From NCBI GenBank assembly GCA_022969215.1, contig JALJPA010000025.1, positions 1-33,702 of the forward strand: a DNA stretch of 33,702 nt. The letters run 5' to 3'. The DNA comes from Colwellia sp. (GTDB lineage: Bacteria > Pseudomonadota > Gammaproteobacteria > Enterobacterales > Alteromonadaceae). A program made the position numbers and the translations under genes. Positions 24,800-33,701 of the stretch are shown piece after piece. The notes under the pieces were generated by a model. That model worked only from the letters and a program-made list of their open reading frames with translations, was not told the origin of the DNA and made no database searches. How positions within the stretch are numbered: position 1 is the stretch's first letter; every line of letters begins with the position of its first letter.

Positions 24800-26881
24800 T
24801 TATTTCTTATCAGCTGCTTTTTGTGCTGTTAAGTTCGCTGCATGAGGTAAGTCATGAGCAGGCATTGGCTGGTTATCATGTTTTAAGTAGTTATCCATCC
24901 AACGCATTAAACGTAAGCTGTAATCGTACTTGGCAGCGGCACGTTTATTACCATGGCCTTCACCTGGGTAATAGACTAAACGCACTGTTTTACCACGTAC
25001 TTTCATGTAACGGTACATTTCCATAGATTGTGCAGGATGTACACGAGGATCAGCTTTACCGTGCATAATTAGTAATGGCGTTTCAGATTGCTCTACCCAA
25101 TAAATCGGGCTGCGCTCTAAGTACCATTGCCATTTGTCCCAAGGATATGAACGAGCATGAACTAAGTTCATTTCGTTTGAAATATCGGTAGTACCAAACT
25201 TTGATAGCTGGTTAGAAATACCAACAAACATTACGCTAGCAGCAAAGTGCTTAGTTAATTTAGTTGCACCCCAAGCTGAAGCATAACCACCGTATGAACC
25301 ACCGGTAATACCTACTTTCTTCTCATTCACTAAACCAATGTTAACTAAATGATTTTTAAGGTCTACCAAGTCATCAAATTCTTTACCTGCGTAATCGTTT
25401 TGACCTAGTTTAGAGTAGTCTACGCCTTTACCTGTGCTACCACGGTAGTTAGGGTGAAATACGGCATAACCTTGTGCTGCCGCTAATTGACCAGGACGCG
25501 AGTAAGCTGTTATCCAGCCATCTTTATCATGGCTTTCTGGGCCGCCGTGTACTGACATGATTAACGGGTAACGTTGACCTTTTTTGTAATCAAGTGGGTA
25601 AACTAAAACACCACCAATTTCAACGCCGTCACGGGCTTTAATAGTAAGACTTTCTTGTTTAGCTAAAGCAACATCATTTAACCAAGTATTTGAATCAGTT
25701 AAGCGAGTTTGTTTTTTGCCGCGTAGCATAAATACTTCGTTAGGGTGCTGAGCAGTGTTAGCTTTAACTACTACAGTTTTATCTGAGTCAGAAATACTTA
25801 AGTTACCGGCGATGAACTTGCCACCTGCAACCACTGTTTTGTATTTGTTAGAGCCAGGCTTAATTTTGGCAACAACAGACTGAGTACCAATGTTGGCGAT
25901 GAAATATAATTCATTGCGCTTATTAGACCATTCAAAGTCACTTACGTGACCGTTAAAGTCTGGTAACCAGTTAGCTACTTTACCCGTGTTAACATTGGCA
26001 ATAAATAAACGACCTGTTGCAGGGTCATGTTTGTCTTGCGCACCGTGTAGGGCAACATATTTACCATCGTATGAAAATTCAGCTGCGCCTAATTTTCCTT
26101 CGGTAGCAAAAGAGGTTTTAACTGACTTGTTTGCGATATCAACAATGTGCCATTGTGACTTCATGTATTTGTCATCAATTAAGGCTGTCGGTTGAGTTTT
26201 AACTAATAAATCTTTACCTGTTGGCGAGAAATGCACATCAGAAACATAACCTTTGATGTCCCATGCTGTCGGTGTAATTGCTTTATCAGACTGAGCCAGA
26301 TTGGTTACATATAAAAGCTGATTAGTAAGTTGTTCTTCAAAAACTTCCGCTTTAAAACCTAAGCCTTGTAGTTTCTTAACTGATTTGTCTTTGGCTTTTT
26401 TCGCTAAAATAGCAATTTGTTTATTATCACTGCTAAGTGCGTAGTTATTAATGCTAGTGTCTTTTAATACTACTGCTTTTTGTGCTTGACCACCGTTGGC
26501 AGGAATTTGATAAAGGTTAGTGAATTTATCATCATTCATTTTGGCTAGGAAATAGATTAATGAACCATCAGCAGACCACTGAATATTTCTCACATTTACT
26601 TTACCGGTAATAAAAGGACGCTCTACGCCTTTATCATTCACTAGGTATAACTCACCCCAATTTTTACCGTCTTTTTCAACATAGATCTCACGAGGAACTG
26701 AGCGAGTGTAAGCAATATACTCACCACTTGGGCTAACTTGTGCTTGGCTAACTGATTGCAAAGTTGCCAGGTTTTCAGCGGTAATAACTTTGCTTGTTTG
26801 TCCAGCGGTGGCTACTGAACAAGTAAGCAAGCCAAAGCTGATCGCTAAGGCTTGTTTTAACGAGTTTATTTTTAGTTTCAT
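24800..26881 (-). CDS. S9 family (prolyl oligopeptidase-like) serine peptidase, exported
   Basis: A predicted periplasmic dipeptidyl- or oligopeptidase that cleaves short peptides. It has 693 residues: signal peptide (cleavage near Ala26), a seven-bladed beta-propeller (about 35-420, with repeated SPTGKDL and SYDGKYVALHG-type strands), and an alpha/beta-hydrolase domain (about 430-690). The triad is visible as Ser529 (GGSYGGYAS), Asp611 (HGKADPRVHP) and His643 (GEGHGN). AGGA lies six bases before the ATG. The C-terminal tail is Ala/His/Lys-rich. It is monocistronic. Substrate preference (proline or acylaminoacyl) cannot be decided by eye. Confidence 0.92.
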   Translation of the reverse strand: MKLKINSLKQALAISFGLLTCSVATAGQTSKVITAENLATLQSVSQAQVSPSGEYIAYTRSVPREIYVEKDGKNWGELYLVNDKGVERPFITGKVNVRNIQWSADGSLIYFLAKMNDDKFTNLYQIPANGGQAQKAVVLKDTSINNYALSSDNKQIAILAKKAKDKSVKKLQGLGFKAEVFEEQLTNQLLYVTNLAQSDKAITPTAWDIKGYVSDVHFSPTGKDLLVKTQPTALIDDKYMKSQWHIVDIANKSVKTSFATEGKLGAAEFSYDGKYVALHGAQDKHDPATGRLFIANVNTGKVANWLPDFNGHVSDFEWSNKRNELYFIANIGTQSVVAKIKPGSNKYKTVVAGGKFIAGNLSISDSDKTVVVKANTAQHPNEVFMLRGKKQTRLTDSNTWLNDVALAKQESLTIKARDGVEIGGVLVYPLDYKKGQRYPLIMSVHGGPESHDKDGWITAYSRPGQLAAAQGYAVFHPNYRGSTGKGVDYSKLGQNDYAGKEFDDLVDLKNHLVNIGLVNEKKVGITGGSYGGYASAWGATKLTKHFAASVMFVGISNQLSKFGTTDISNEMNLVHARSYPWDKWQWYLERSPIYWVEQSETPLLIMHGKADPRVHPAQSMEMYRYMKVRGKTVRLVYYPGEGHGNKRAAAKYDYSLRLMRWMDNYLKHDNQPMPAHDLPHAANLTAQKAADKK

Positions 26882-27111
26882 TTCTAGTCCTAGAGGTCTA
26901 TTCGAAAAATTTTAACCCCCCGAGTCTATGTTTTTTTGAGCGTGAAACCAATGGAAAGTGCATTAAATTCGATGAAAATAGGAAAAATCGAGATTAAATA
27001 GAGTTTACTCGTGTGCTTTTTGTTAAATTCATCAATTAGCATAAATTAACGCAACAGAGTGTAGTCGTTAGGTTGGCTGACCATGATAATAAGAAAATTA
27101 TGACAACTGAC

Positions 27112-27135
27112 AACAGCACCGAAAGGGCTGTTTTT
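27112..27135 (+). terminator. Orphan plus-strand terminator-like hairpin
   Basis: AACAGC-A-CC pairs with GG-GCTGTT (eight pairs, one bulged A) around a GAAA tetraloop and is followed by five T's. The only gene upstream on this side is on the opposite strand, so the RNA it would terminate is unannotated. Confidence 0.6.
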
Positions 27136-27280
27136 CTGCTATCCCGACGGTCTCGGAATTGCCATGATCATTTGTGCCTGGGTGATTGCACCTAGATGCT
27201 AAAACTGTCGTTAAAGAGGCAATGAATCAAGTCGACGAGCAAGTTACTTAGTTTCTCGCTAACTAATTAAACAGCGCTCA

Positions 27281-27306
27281 GCCGGATAAATTAGTATTTA
27301 TACGGC
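27281..27306. other. Hairpin upstream of the solute-binding protein gene
   Basis: GCCG-G-ATAAAT pairs with ATTTAT-A-CGGC around TAGT. There is no T-run on either side, so it may be an operator or an mRNA structure rather than a terminator. Confidence 0.4.
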
Positions 27307-27387
27307 TCTTGCTGCCATCATAGCTAAAATGTATTTGTTTAAATTTAGTAAATACTTGGTTTATACTGATTGTTAGCATTCTCAACC

Positions 27388-28149
27388 ATGTGTTCATCTA
27401 TGTTTAAAATGATACTCCAGATGTTTATTGTTTTGCTACTGGTATTCCCTTCTTTGTCACTAGCCAAACAAGAGCTACGAGTTGGTGTCGGTAATTTTCC
27501 GCCCTTTTTTATTGAAGCTGAAAACAAGGGCTTATTTCTTGATATAACCCGAGAAATATTTAAGCAACTGCCAGAATATGAGGTTAAATTCATCTTTATG
27601 AGTAATCATAGATTGCTCCATGAAATTAACAGCGGCAAGTTTATTGACGTCGCTTGTAATATATTTTCTGCGGCAAAAGTGAATGGTTATTTATCTGAGG
27701 CGCTTTTCCGTTATACCGATGTAGCTGTTTCTAAGAAGGTACATGGTTTTGAAGTCGAAAATATCGACGACTTACAGGGATTTTCAATCGCCGCTTATCA
27801 AGGGGCAACAGATCTCTTGGGTGAGCAGTATAAACAAATGGCGTTGGCTAATGTTAATTACTCAGAGCATTCACAGCCTAAAGATACCACTTATTTAATG
27901 GCCGCAGGACAGAAAGATATTAGAGTCGGTGATATTAATATCTTTTGGCATGACTTAAATAATAAGTATTATCATGGAGATATGAAAATAAATAAAAGTG
28001 ACTTTAACATCCATCGCTTATGGCCTGATGTTTATTCTCATATGGCCTTTAGAGATGCGGACTTAAGGGACGCGGTGAATAGGGTGATAAAAAGGCTTAA
28101 GCAAGATGGCACCATTGAAAAAATCTATGAAAAATACCAAATACACTAA
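27388..28149 (+). CDS. Periplasmic solute-binding protein, family 3-like
   Basis: A predicted periplasmic protein with the amino-acid-binding fold. About 253 residues: an N-terminal signal with core ILQMFIVLLLVFPSLSLA (cleavage near Ala26), then ELRVGVGNFPPFFIE, GLFLDITREIFKQL, and near the end RDAVNRVIKRLKQDGTIEKI with YEKYQIH, all typical of SBP_bac_3 proteins. No permease or ATPase gene is adjacent, so it may be an orphan binding protein or a sensor partner rather than an ABC transporter component. Start choice is unsure: ATGs at 27388, 27400 and 27409 and a TTG at 27370 are all in frame, and none has a clear ribosome-binding site. Confidence 0.8.
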   Translation: MCSSMFKMILQMFIVLLLVFPSLSLAKQELRVGVGNFPPFFIEAENKGLFLDITREIFKQLPEYEVKFIFMSNHRLLHEINSGKFIDVACNIFSAAKVNGYLSEALFRYTDVAVSKKVHGFEVENIDDLQGFSIAAYQGATDLLGEQYKQMALANVNYSEHSQPKDTTYLMAAGQKDIRVGDINIFWHDLNNKYYHGDMKINKSDFNIHRLWPDVYSHMAFRDADLRDAVNRVIKRLKQDGTIEKIYEKYQIH

Positions 28150-28173
28150 TCGTGCGCATAAAGAGTAAAGTAT

Positions 28174-28212
28174 AAAAAAGTCACCTAATCATAAGCTATG
28201 TTAAGGTGACTC
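28174..28212 (-). terminator. Terminator of the aminopeptidase gene, possibly bidirectional
   Basis: AGTCACCT pairs with AGGTGACT (8 bp, extended by AA/TT). On the minus strand it is followed by six T's, placing it about 40 bases after the aminopeptidase stop. The plus-strand side has a weaker T content but may serve the convergent binding-protein gene. Confidence 0.85.
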
Positions 28213-28253
28213 TAATGTTTTAGGTTAATTTCTGCTGTAAAAAATTTATCTAA

Positions 28254-29615
28254 CTATTTAAATCTAGCTTGTAAATAGTCGAACACTGCACGAATACCAA
28301 AGGCTTCTCCACCTAATGGACGACCAGGTAAGTGACGAACATTAAAAGCCATCACATCAAAGTGTACCCAATCGGTCTTTTCAACAAATCGCTGTAAATA
28401 TAATGCGGCAGTAATAGCACCGCCAAAAGGCTGCGTTGGGCAGTTAGTCATATCGGCTATAGTGCTTTTGAATAAATCATCATAAGGTTTATGTAACGGC
28501 ATACGCCATACTGGATCACTATTTTTCAGACCTGCAGTGGTGATATCGGCAGCTACTTGATCATTAGTTGAGAAAAATCCCGCTAATTCAGTGCCTAAAG
28601 CAACACGCATAGCACCTGTTAACGTAGCAAAATCGATGATTAATTCAGGTTCATCATTTTCAGCTTCGGCTAAAGCATCACATAATACTAAACGACCTTC
28701 GGCATCAGTATTATGAATTTCAACGGTAAGACCTTTACGCGTAGTAACTACATCTCCTGGACGAAGTGCATTGCTTGAGACTGCATTTTCGACCGCTGGA
28801 ATTAATACACGTAAATTAATAGGTAAGTTATGCGCCATGATCAACTGAGCTAAACCTAAAACGTGGGCAGCACCGCCCATGTCTTTTTTCATGTTACGCA
28901 TACCAGCAGCGGGTTTCATATCTAAACCGCCACTGTCAAAACACACACCTTTACCAACAAGTGTTACTTGTGGGTGACTTTTATCACCCCAAGTTAAATC
29001 GACTAAACGAGGCGTGTTAATACTGGCGCGACCAACGGCATGAATGGTTGGATAATTATGTACTAGTAGCTCATCACCAATAATTTGCTTAACTTCACCA
29101 TTAAATTGTTCAGCTAGCTCTAACGCGGCTTGGGCTATGTCTACCGGCATCATATCGGCAGCAGGCGTATTGACTAGATCACGTGTTAAGGCGGTTGCTT
29201 GGGCAAATTTAATGGCACTAGCAACAATCTCGGCATTGTTAATCGCTAAACTTGCTAAGGTTTTTTCTGGTTTGTTAGTAATGTATCTATCATATTGATA
29301 AGCACCTACTAACCAACCAAAACTGATGGCGGCAACGTGCTCTGACTCTGCTTGTAATAAAAACTGGCCCTGAGGCAGCTGTTTAATTAGGTCGCCACAA
29401 GCAAAATAATCACTGGCATCAGCAACCACAAATAAAGCTTGGTCGATTTCGCCTTGGTTGTTCGGGATAAGGGCTAAACCATTACCAGTGAACTGGGTGT
29501 TTTCCAACCAACTCTGACTTGGTTGATCTTGGCTTGCAAGCCACGCTTGATAGGCTGATTTTTCAATAATGATTAATGGTGTACCGCTATTTTCTGCGTT
29601 CAATAAATTATTCAT
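28254..29615 (-). CDS. M17 family leucyl aminopeptidase
   Basis: A cytoplasmic hexameric metallopeptidase that removes N-terminal residues from peptides using two divalent metals. It has 453 residues, with a variable N-terminal domain (1-140) and a catalytic domain (about 145-450). Metal ligands by alignment with the family are Lys222, Asp227 (GKGVCFDSGG), Asp245 (MKKDMGGAA), Asp304 and Glu306 (NTDAEGRL). Catalytic Lys234 and Arg308 are present. AAGGA lies five bases before the ATG. The N-terminal domain is shorter than in PepA, closer to PepB-like members. It is monocistronic with its own terminator. Confidence 0.93.
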   Translation of the reverse strand: MNNLLNAENSGTPLIIIEKSAYQAWLASQDQPSQSWLENTQFTGNGLALIPNNQGEIDQALFVVADASDYFACGDLIKQLPQGQFLLQAESEHVAAISFGWLVGAYQYDRYITNKPEKTLASLAINNAEIVASAIKFAQATALTRDLVNTPAADMMPVDIAQAALELAEQFNGEVKQIIGDELLVHNYPTIHAVGRASINTPRLVDLTWGDKSHPQVTLVGKGVCFDSGGLDMKPAAGMRNMKKDMGGAAHVLGLAQLIMAHNLPINLRVLIPAVENAVSSNALRPGDVVTTRKGLTVEIHNTDAEGRLVLCDALAEAENDEPELIIDFATLTGAMRVALGTELAGFFSTNDQVAADITTAGLKNSDPVWRMPLHKPYDDLFKSTIADMTNCPTQPFGGAITAALYLQRFVEKTDWVHFDVMAFNVRHLPGRPLGGEAFGIRAVFDYLQARFK

Positions 29616-29791
29616 GAGTATCCTTTAGATCTATTGGCTATCTTGACGTAATGCTCTGATTGTAACTCAAGACGACCACAGAAAAAGCTCTATAAGGTCA
29701 ATTCTTTATCGTTTTATAGTCAATTATGGTCGAAGGTGTAAATTCGATTAAAGAGTGACCATAAAAGCAGAATCAATTAAAGCGGCTGATT

Positions 29792-30187
29792 TTATCTTCC
29801 TATTGAGATGGTCAAGTGCTTAAATTCTCTGACTTTATCAATGACAGCAACCACATCTTTATGACGAGTATTATAATTTGGAATAACTATGGCTGAGTTG
29901 CTGTCATTTTTAGCGATAAAGTTTTCAATACGGGCAGGAACACGTTCAATATCGACAGGTTTACCATTAAAAGTCACCATACCAGAGTCACTTATTCTGA
30001 GTACCATCGCTGGCGTAGATTGGCTTTGAGGTTTATTAATTTTAGGGCGATTCACCATTATTCCTTCTTCTTTGACAAAGGAGGTGGTGACGATAAAAAA
30101 GATTAACAAAATAAAGACTATATCGAGCATAGGTGTCATATCGACTTCGGAGTTTTCAATTTCTGAGCGAACTTTTCTTGCAGACAT
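29792..30187 (-). CDS. exbD: ExbD/TolR family biopolymer transport protein
   Basis: ExbD works with ExbB in the inner membrane to convert proton-motive force into TonB movement. It has 131 residues: a cytoplasmic start (MSARKVRSEIENSEVDM), one membrane helix (about 20-38; TPMLDIVFILLIFFIVTTSF) carrying the essential Asp22, and a periplasmic domain (about 45-131). AAAGGA precedes the ATG. No exbB or tonB gene is adjacent in the window; the flanking genes are an aminopeptidase and an exonuclease. It probably joins an ExbB encoded elsewhere or is a leftover of a split operon. Confidence 0.92.
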   Translation of the reverse strand: MSARKVRSEIENSEVDMTPMLDIVFILLIFFIVTTSFVKEEGIMVNRPKINKPQSQSTPAMVLRISDSGMVTFNGKPVDIERVPARIENFIAKNDSNSAIVIPNYNTRHKDVVAVIDKVREFKHLTISIGR

Positions 30188-30351
30188 ATTTATTCCTTTG
30201 AATTATTTGAGTTACCAGCTTTTATTTTTGTATGAAAAACGAACAAAGGACTCAATATGTACGAAGGGTTACGTAGATTCAAATAAATATACGAAATAAA
30301 TCGTAGTAAGGCTTTTTTATTTTAACGAGAAAATTTAGCTATTTAGATAGG

Positions 30352-31068
30352 TTAGAGCAAGACATCTTTAAGGATGATTTTTCCATCTTTATTGGCTTTA
30401 CTCATTTGTGCCATAAATAATTCGGCGGTGGCAATAGCATCATTGAGGGCATTATGGCCATGGTGCTCCGGCAGTTGCATCTTATGCCGTAAGTTGGCAA
30501 GGCGTAATTCCGACGGGTCATAAGCAACATCGCGTTTATCTAAACGGCGTTTAGCCAGCGCCAAGGTATCTATCATGGGAAAAATGGGCGCCATGCCGTA
30601 AAGGTGATGACAAGCTTCAGTCAAAAATTGTTTTTCAATACGAGCAAAATGTACCAGCATTACTTTACCGGCAAGAGCTTTAAGTAAAGCTGCAACTACT
30701 GTAGCTAAGGCTTGGCCTTGTTCTTTTTGGCTATCGGTAATGTGATGAATAATAACATTACTTTCTTCAAGTTGTGCTGTGCTTTTGATAATTTGATGGT
30801 AGCTGCTTTTGAGGGATATTTGCTGCTGTTTAAGGGTAATAAAACCGACACTAAGCAATTTATCTTGCTTGGCATTGAGGCCAGTTGTTTCAAAGTCCAC
30901 CGCCAAAATCGCTACTTTATCAATAGGGGTTGCCATACTGGGCATTGGCACGGATAAGAAGTCACGCAATGCGCCTGCAGGTGCTTTATTTAATAACTGC
31001 TTACGCTTAGCTTCATAACCAAGCAGCCAAGAGAATAATGGTGAATTTGTCAAGGTTGTACTGGACAT
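30352..31068 (-). CDS. DEDDh 3'-5' exonuclease of the DUF294-associated type
   Basis: A predicted DnaQ-fold exonuclease. It has 238 residues, with ExoI VDFETTG (Asp58, Glu60), ExoII VHFARIEKQFL (His140, Glu145 at the place of the usual Asp), and ExoIII HNALNDAIATAELF (His205, Asp210). Its start overlaps the stop of the upstream gene (TAATG), so it is translationally coupled to the CBS/DUF294 protein. In Vibrio cholerae the same pair lies beside the acetate symporter genes and acs, which suggests a role in acetate metabolism or its signalling rather than DNA repair; its substrate is unknown. Confidence 0.88.
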   Translation of the reverse strand: MSSTTLTNSPLFSWLLGYEAKRKQLLNKAPAGALRDFLSVPMPSMATPIDKVAILAVDFETTGLNAKQDKLLSVGFITLKQQQISLKSSYHQIIKSTAQLEESNVIIHHITDSQKEQGQALATVVAALLKALAGKVMLVHFARIEKQFLTEACHHLYGMAPIFPMIDTLALAKRRLDKRDVAYDPSELRLANLRHKMQLPEHHGHNALNDAIATAELFMAQMSKANKDGKIILKDVLL

Positions 31069-32942
31069 TAGTAGCTCGACTGCCTAGCATCTTGTAGGCT
31101 TTTAATGACCTTAAAGGCATCTTTAAGGTGTTCACGCTCTAATTTAGATATTTCTTTCGGTGACAAATAATTATCGGCACTCTCGCCGCGCATTAACTCT
31201 TTCGCTTGATGTTCCACTCTGAGCATGCCTAAAAACTCATAAGCATCAATTAGGTTTTCTGCCGACTCTCTGGTTATTGAAGGTGTACCGGCAGCTTGCT
31301 GAATACGCTCTATGGTATTTACCGCACTGATCCCTTCAGATAAAGCATAAATTCGGGCTAAATCCACTATCGGCGCTATGCCATTATGTTTTAAATCTAA
31401 GGTAGCTCGATGTTTACCATTTTGTTTTAAAACAAAGTCTCGGAAAAACCCCAAAGGCGGCCGTAAATTTAGCGCGTTTTTAGATAAATGGGCAATAAAC
31501 AGCGTGCTATTTTGTGTCTTACTCAGTAGCTGTTTTCTCACGGTGTTAAGCAAGGTGGCATCACCGTAAATAGTCTCTAAATCAAAGAATACGCAACTGT
31601 TAAGTAAGGCTTTCGGGCTAGGTGTTTCTACCCAATCAGTAAAATAATTTTGCCATATTTTTTGCGGCTGCCGCCATTTAGGGTTGGTTGCCATAATATC
31701 GCCAGGGCAATAGATAAAGCCACATTCGGCTAAACCATCACAAACAAAGGTCGCCAGACTTTCAAACCAAGCATCATCATAAGGTTTCATGGAATTACAG
31801 ATAATAATGGCATTATCTTGATCTGAATGGGCGAGCTGCTCTTGTCTTGCTTGCGATCCCGCAGCAAGCCAAGCATAAGGCACAGGCGCTTGACCATATT
31901 TGTATTCGGCCAATTCAATTAAACGTTTAGTAAAAGCCATGGTAATTGCACTGATACTTTTACCTACATGATCGGCACTGCTGCCAAGTTTTGCTAGACG
32001 AATTTGCAATTTAGGCAATAACTGACTGATTTCTTTTAGCTCGGTGAGGGTATTCGCTTTGTGGATAATGCTCGATAAATTAATGGCATTATGGCCTTCA
32101 TTATTAATCAAGTCTGTGACGGTAACCATACCGACAAGCTCATCATTTTTGGTGACCGGTAAGTGATGGATATGTTTAGCCGTCATCATCATCAAGGCGT
32201 CATAGGCGTTACTTTTTGCATCAATAGTGCACATATCACGGGTCATAATTTCGCTGATAGCGGCACTGGTTACTAACCCCGTAGCCACACAGCGGCGGCG
32301 AATATCTTTATCTGTGACAATGCCAACCGGATTATCATCTTCGACCACCACTAGGCAAGAATAGCCCTCTTCATTCATTTGCATGGCGGCTTGCTGAATA
32401 GTTTGGTCTGCATTAATACTTGCCACTGGGCTTTGATAAAAGTTACTGACCGCAGTATTCATTAAAGTGGAAGATAAAATTGCCTCTTCATTTACCTGAG
32501 TCATTTTATTTTTTAAGCGTTGGGCGGAGTTTTGACTAAAGTAGTCACTAATGCTGGGGAAACGCTCACCTATATCCTGTAAAACAGTGGCTTCAACGCT
32601 GTAAATTAAGCAGTCTTCATCGGTATGTACTTGCAACTGGCTAGTGGTAGCCGTTTGACTGTTACTTGGGGCATTAGTCTCGGTATGGTAAAAAGCATCA
32701 CACAAGTCTCCTTCACCTAGGCGGCTGACTAATTCACCGTCGGCAGAACGGCAGCTAATAGCACCTTTTCGCAAAATATATAATCTTGGCTCGTTAATGC
32801 CTTTTGGCGGAAGATAGTCGTCTTTTCTCACGTAATTAATAGTTAGTTCCCGCACAAGGTGGGCAAGTACTTGCCTGGGCAAGCTATCAAAAGGCGGAAT
32901 GCTGTGAATAAAAGTGCTAATTTCTGACAGTTCAGTATCCAT
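31068..32942 (-). CDS. CBS domain/DUF294 putative nucleotidyltransferase
   Basis: A 624-residue cytoplasmic protein of unknown biochemical role. Domains: an N-terminal cyclic-nucleotide-binding-like fold (about 10-135); two CBS domains (about 172-225 and 232-285; GIVTDKDIRRRC, GMVTVTDLIN); a GlnD-like nucleotidyltransferase (about 300-440) with GSQARQEQLAHSDQDNAI (362-379), whose acidic pair is Asp374 and Asp376; and the DUF294 C-terminal helical domain (about 470-615). I use the ATG at 32942 with GGGA five bases before it, not a TTG 21 bases further upstream. It forms a two-gene operon with the exonuclease and is divergent from the DUF4212 symporter gene. CBS domains suggest adenine nucleotide sensing. 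Confidence 0.9.
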   Translation of the reverse strand: MDTELSEISTFIHSIPPFDSLPRQVLAHLVRELTINYVRKDDYLPPKGINEPRLYILRKGAISCRSADGELVSRLGEGDLCDAFYHTETNAPSNSQTATTSQLQVHTDEDCLIYSVEATVLQDIGERFPSISDYFSQNSAQRLKNKMTQVNEEAILSSTLMNTAVSNFYQSPVASINADQTIQQAAMQMNEEGYSCLVVVEDDNPVGIVTDKDIRRRCVATGLVTSAAISEIMTRDMCTIDAKSNAYDALMMMTAKHIHHLPVTKNDELVGMVTVTDLINNEGHNAINLSSIIHKANTLTELKEISQLLPKLQIRLAKLGSSADHVGKSISAITMAFTKRLIELAEYKYGQAPVPYAWLAAGSQARQEQLAHSDQDNAIIICNSMKPYDDAWFESLATFVCDGLAECGFIYCPGDIMATNPKWRQPQKIWQNYFTDWVETPSPKALLNSCVFFDLETIYGDATLLNTVRKQLLSKTQNSTLFIAHLSKNALNLRPPLGFFRDFVLKQNGKHRATLDLKHNGIAPIVDLARIYALSEGISAVNTIERIQQAAGTPSITRESAENLIDAYEFLGMLRVEHQAKELMRGESADNYLSPKEISKLEREHLKDAFKVIKSLQDARQSSY

Positions 32943-33449
32943 ATTTTTCCCGCTATTTAGCAAGTAACAATCAATTATCTAGTGATAGTATTAATTTAGA
33001 GTTTTGTTGTCGTATAGACAAGTGTTATCAGGAAAACCTAGACTAAAGTTGAGTGCGGCAATCAATATTTTAACAGCCTAGGGTAGATCTTTAGCTCTGC
33101 TAAGCACATTGCATTGGTAATAACTTTTTATATGTCCAGAGTGAATATACAAGACTAATATTAGACTAATTACTCAGGTTTCATCCTAGCTCCAGCCTTT
33201 TTCATCAATCTAGACTAAAGGCTAATACCCGGCCAAAAAAAAGCTTGTTAGATTGATTAACAGGTAAAGTTGCATATGGATTTTTGCCACTGTTCGCGCT
33301 CTTTAGCCAATTTTGACAGAAATCTATATCCACACTTTTACTAAAACGTTCACTAAAATTATTACAACTTCTTTTTATTAAGAAATGCGTCAAAGCGCAA
33401 TAAAAATATAATACGCTAATTAACGCTATACATTCGCTAGGAGAACATC
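32943..33449. promoter_or_regulatory. 507-base divergent control region with AGACTAA repeats
   Basis: There is no gene here. AGACTAA occurs at 33040, 33152, 33163 and 33212, all in the plus orientation, and a related TAGACAAG at 33015. The middle two are 11 bp apart, about one helical turn. AGCCTTT/AAAGGCT forms an inverted repeat around the last copy (33195-33222). The repeats may bind the response regulator controlling both divergent operons, such as a CrbR/AcsR-type LuxR-family protein, but the protein is not in the window. Confidence 0.55.
33407..33412 (+). promoter_or_regulatory. Consensus -10 element of the DUF4212 gene
   Basis: A perfect TATAAT lies 37 bases before the GTG start. The expected -35 position (about 33384-33389) reads AATGCG and is far from consensus, which fits an activator-dependent promoter. 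Confidence 0.45.
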
Positions 33450-33701
33450 GTGGAAGAAAATAAAGAAACATATTGGTCGGAAAATCTTCGCCTGATCTTT
33501 ATCTGTCTTACAATCTGGTTTATCGTTTCATTTGGTTTAGGTTTGTTACTTGTTGAACCACTAAATGAAATACGTCTAGGTGGTTACAAACTTGGTTTTT
33601 GGTTTGCACAGCAAGGCTCAATTTACTGCTTTTTAGGTTTGATTTTTTGGTATGGTGCCAAAATGAACAAACTTGATAAAAAATATCACTCGGAGTGTTA
33701 A
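33450..33701 (+). CDS. DUF4212 small subunit of a sodium/solute symporter
   Basis: A predicted inner-membrane protein of 83 residues with two helices (about 13-35 and 48-70). The patterns YWSENLRLIFICLTIWFIVS, then LNEIRLGGYKLGFWFAQQGS are the DUF4212 signature. These proteins are always found next to a large symporter of the acetate/solute:Na+ family, whose gene should begin just past the right edge; GGAG inside the last codons would serve as its ribosome-binding site. The start is GTG, preceded by AGGAGA at five bases. It is divergent from the DUF294-exonuclease operon, as in vibrios. Confidence 0.9.
   Translation: MEENKETYWSENLRLIFICLTIWFIVSFGLGLLLVEPLNEIRLGGYKLGFWFAQQGSIYCFLGLIFWYGAKMNKLDKKYHSEC

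Larger units (their letters stand above)
26882..27387. other. 506-base intergenic region with unexplained hairpins
   Basis: No gene is recognised. It contains the peptidase promoter region, a plus-strand terminator-like hairpin (27112-27135) with no known upstream gene, and a stem at 27281-27306. Two short plus-strand stretches, at about 27100-27195 and 27191-27249, translate into protein-like sequence but are too short to identify. A degraded gene or a small RNA are both possible. Confidence 0.5.

Noticed and set aside
24793-25026. A 77-codon plus-strand frame over the 3' end of the S9 peptidase gene
   Set aside because: It lies antisense within a well-supported gene, shows no family signature and has no ribosome-binding site.
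27345-27593. An 82-codon minus-strand frame over the start of the solute-binding protein gene
   Set aside because: It is antisense to a signal peptide and a conserved SBP start, and no family is recognised.
30072-30299. A 75-codon plus-strand frame antisense to exbD
   Set aside because: It is a Lys/Ile/Ser-rich shadow of the ExbD membrane helix region, without a ribosome-binding site.
33205-33471. An 88-codon minus-strand frame in the DUF294/DUF4212 gap
   Set aside because: It overlaps the start of the DUF4212 gene and its control region, opens at a poor start and translates to low-similarity, Cys/Phe-rich sequence. The regulatory interpretation is stronger.
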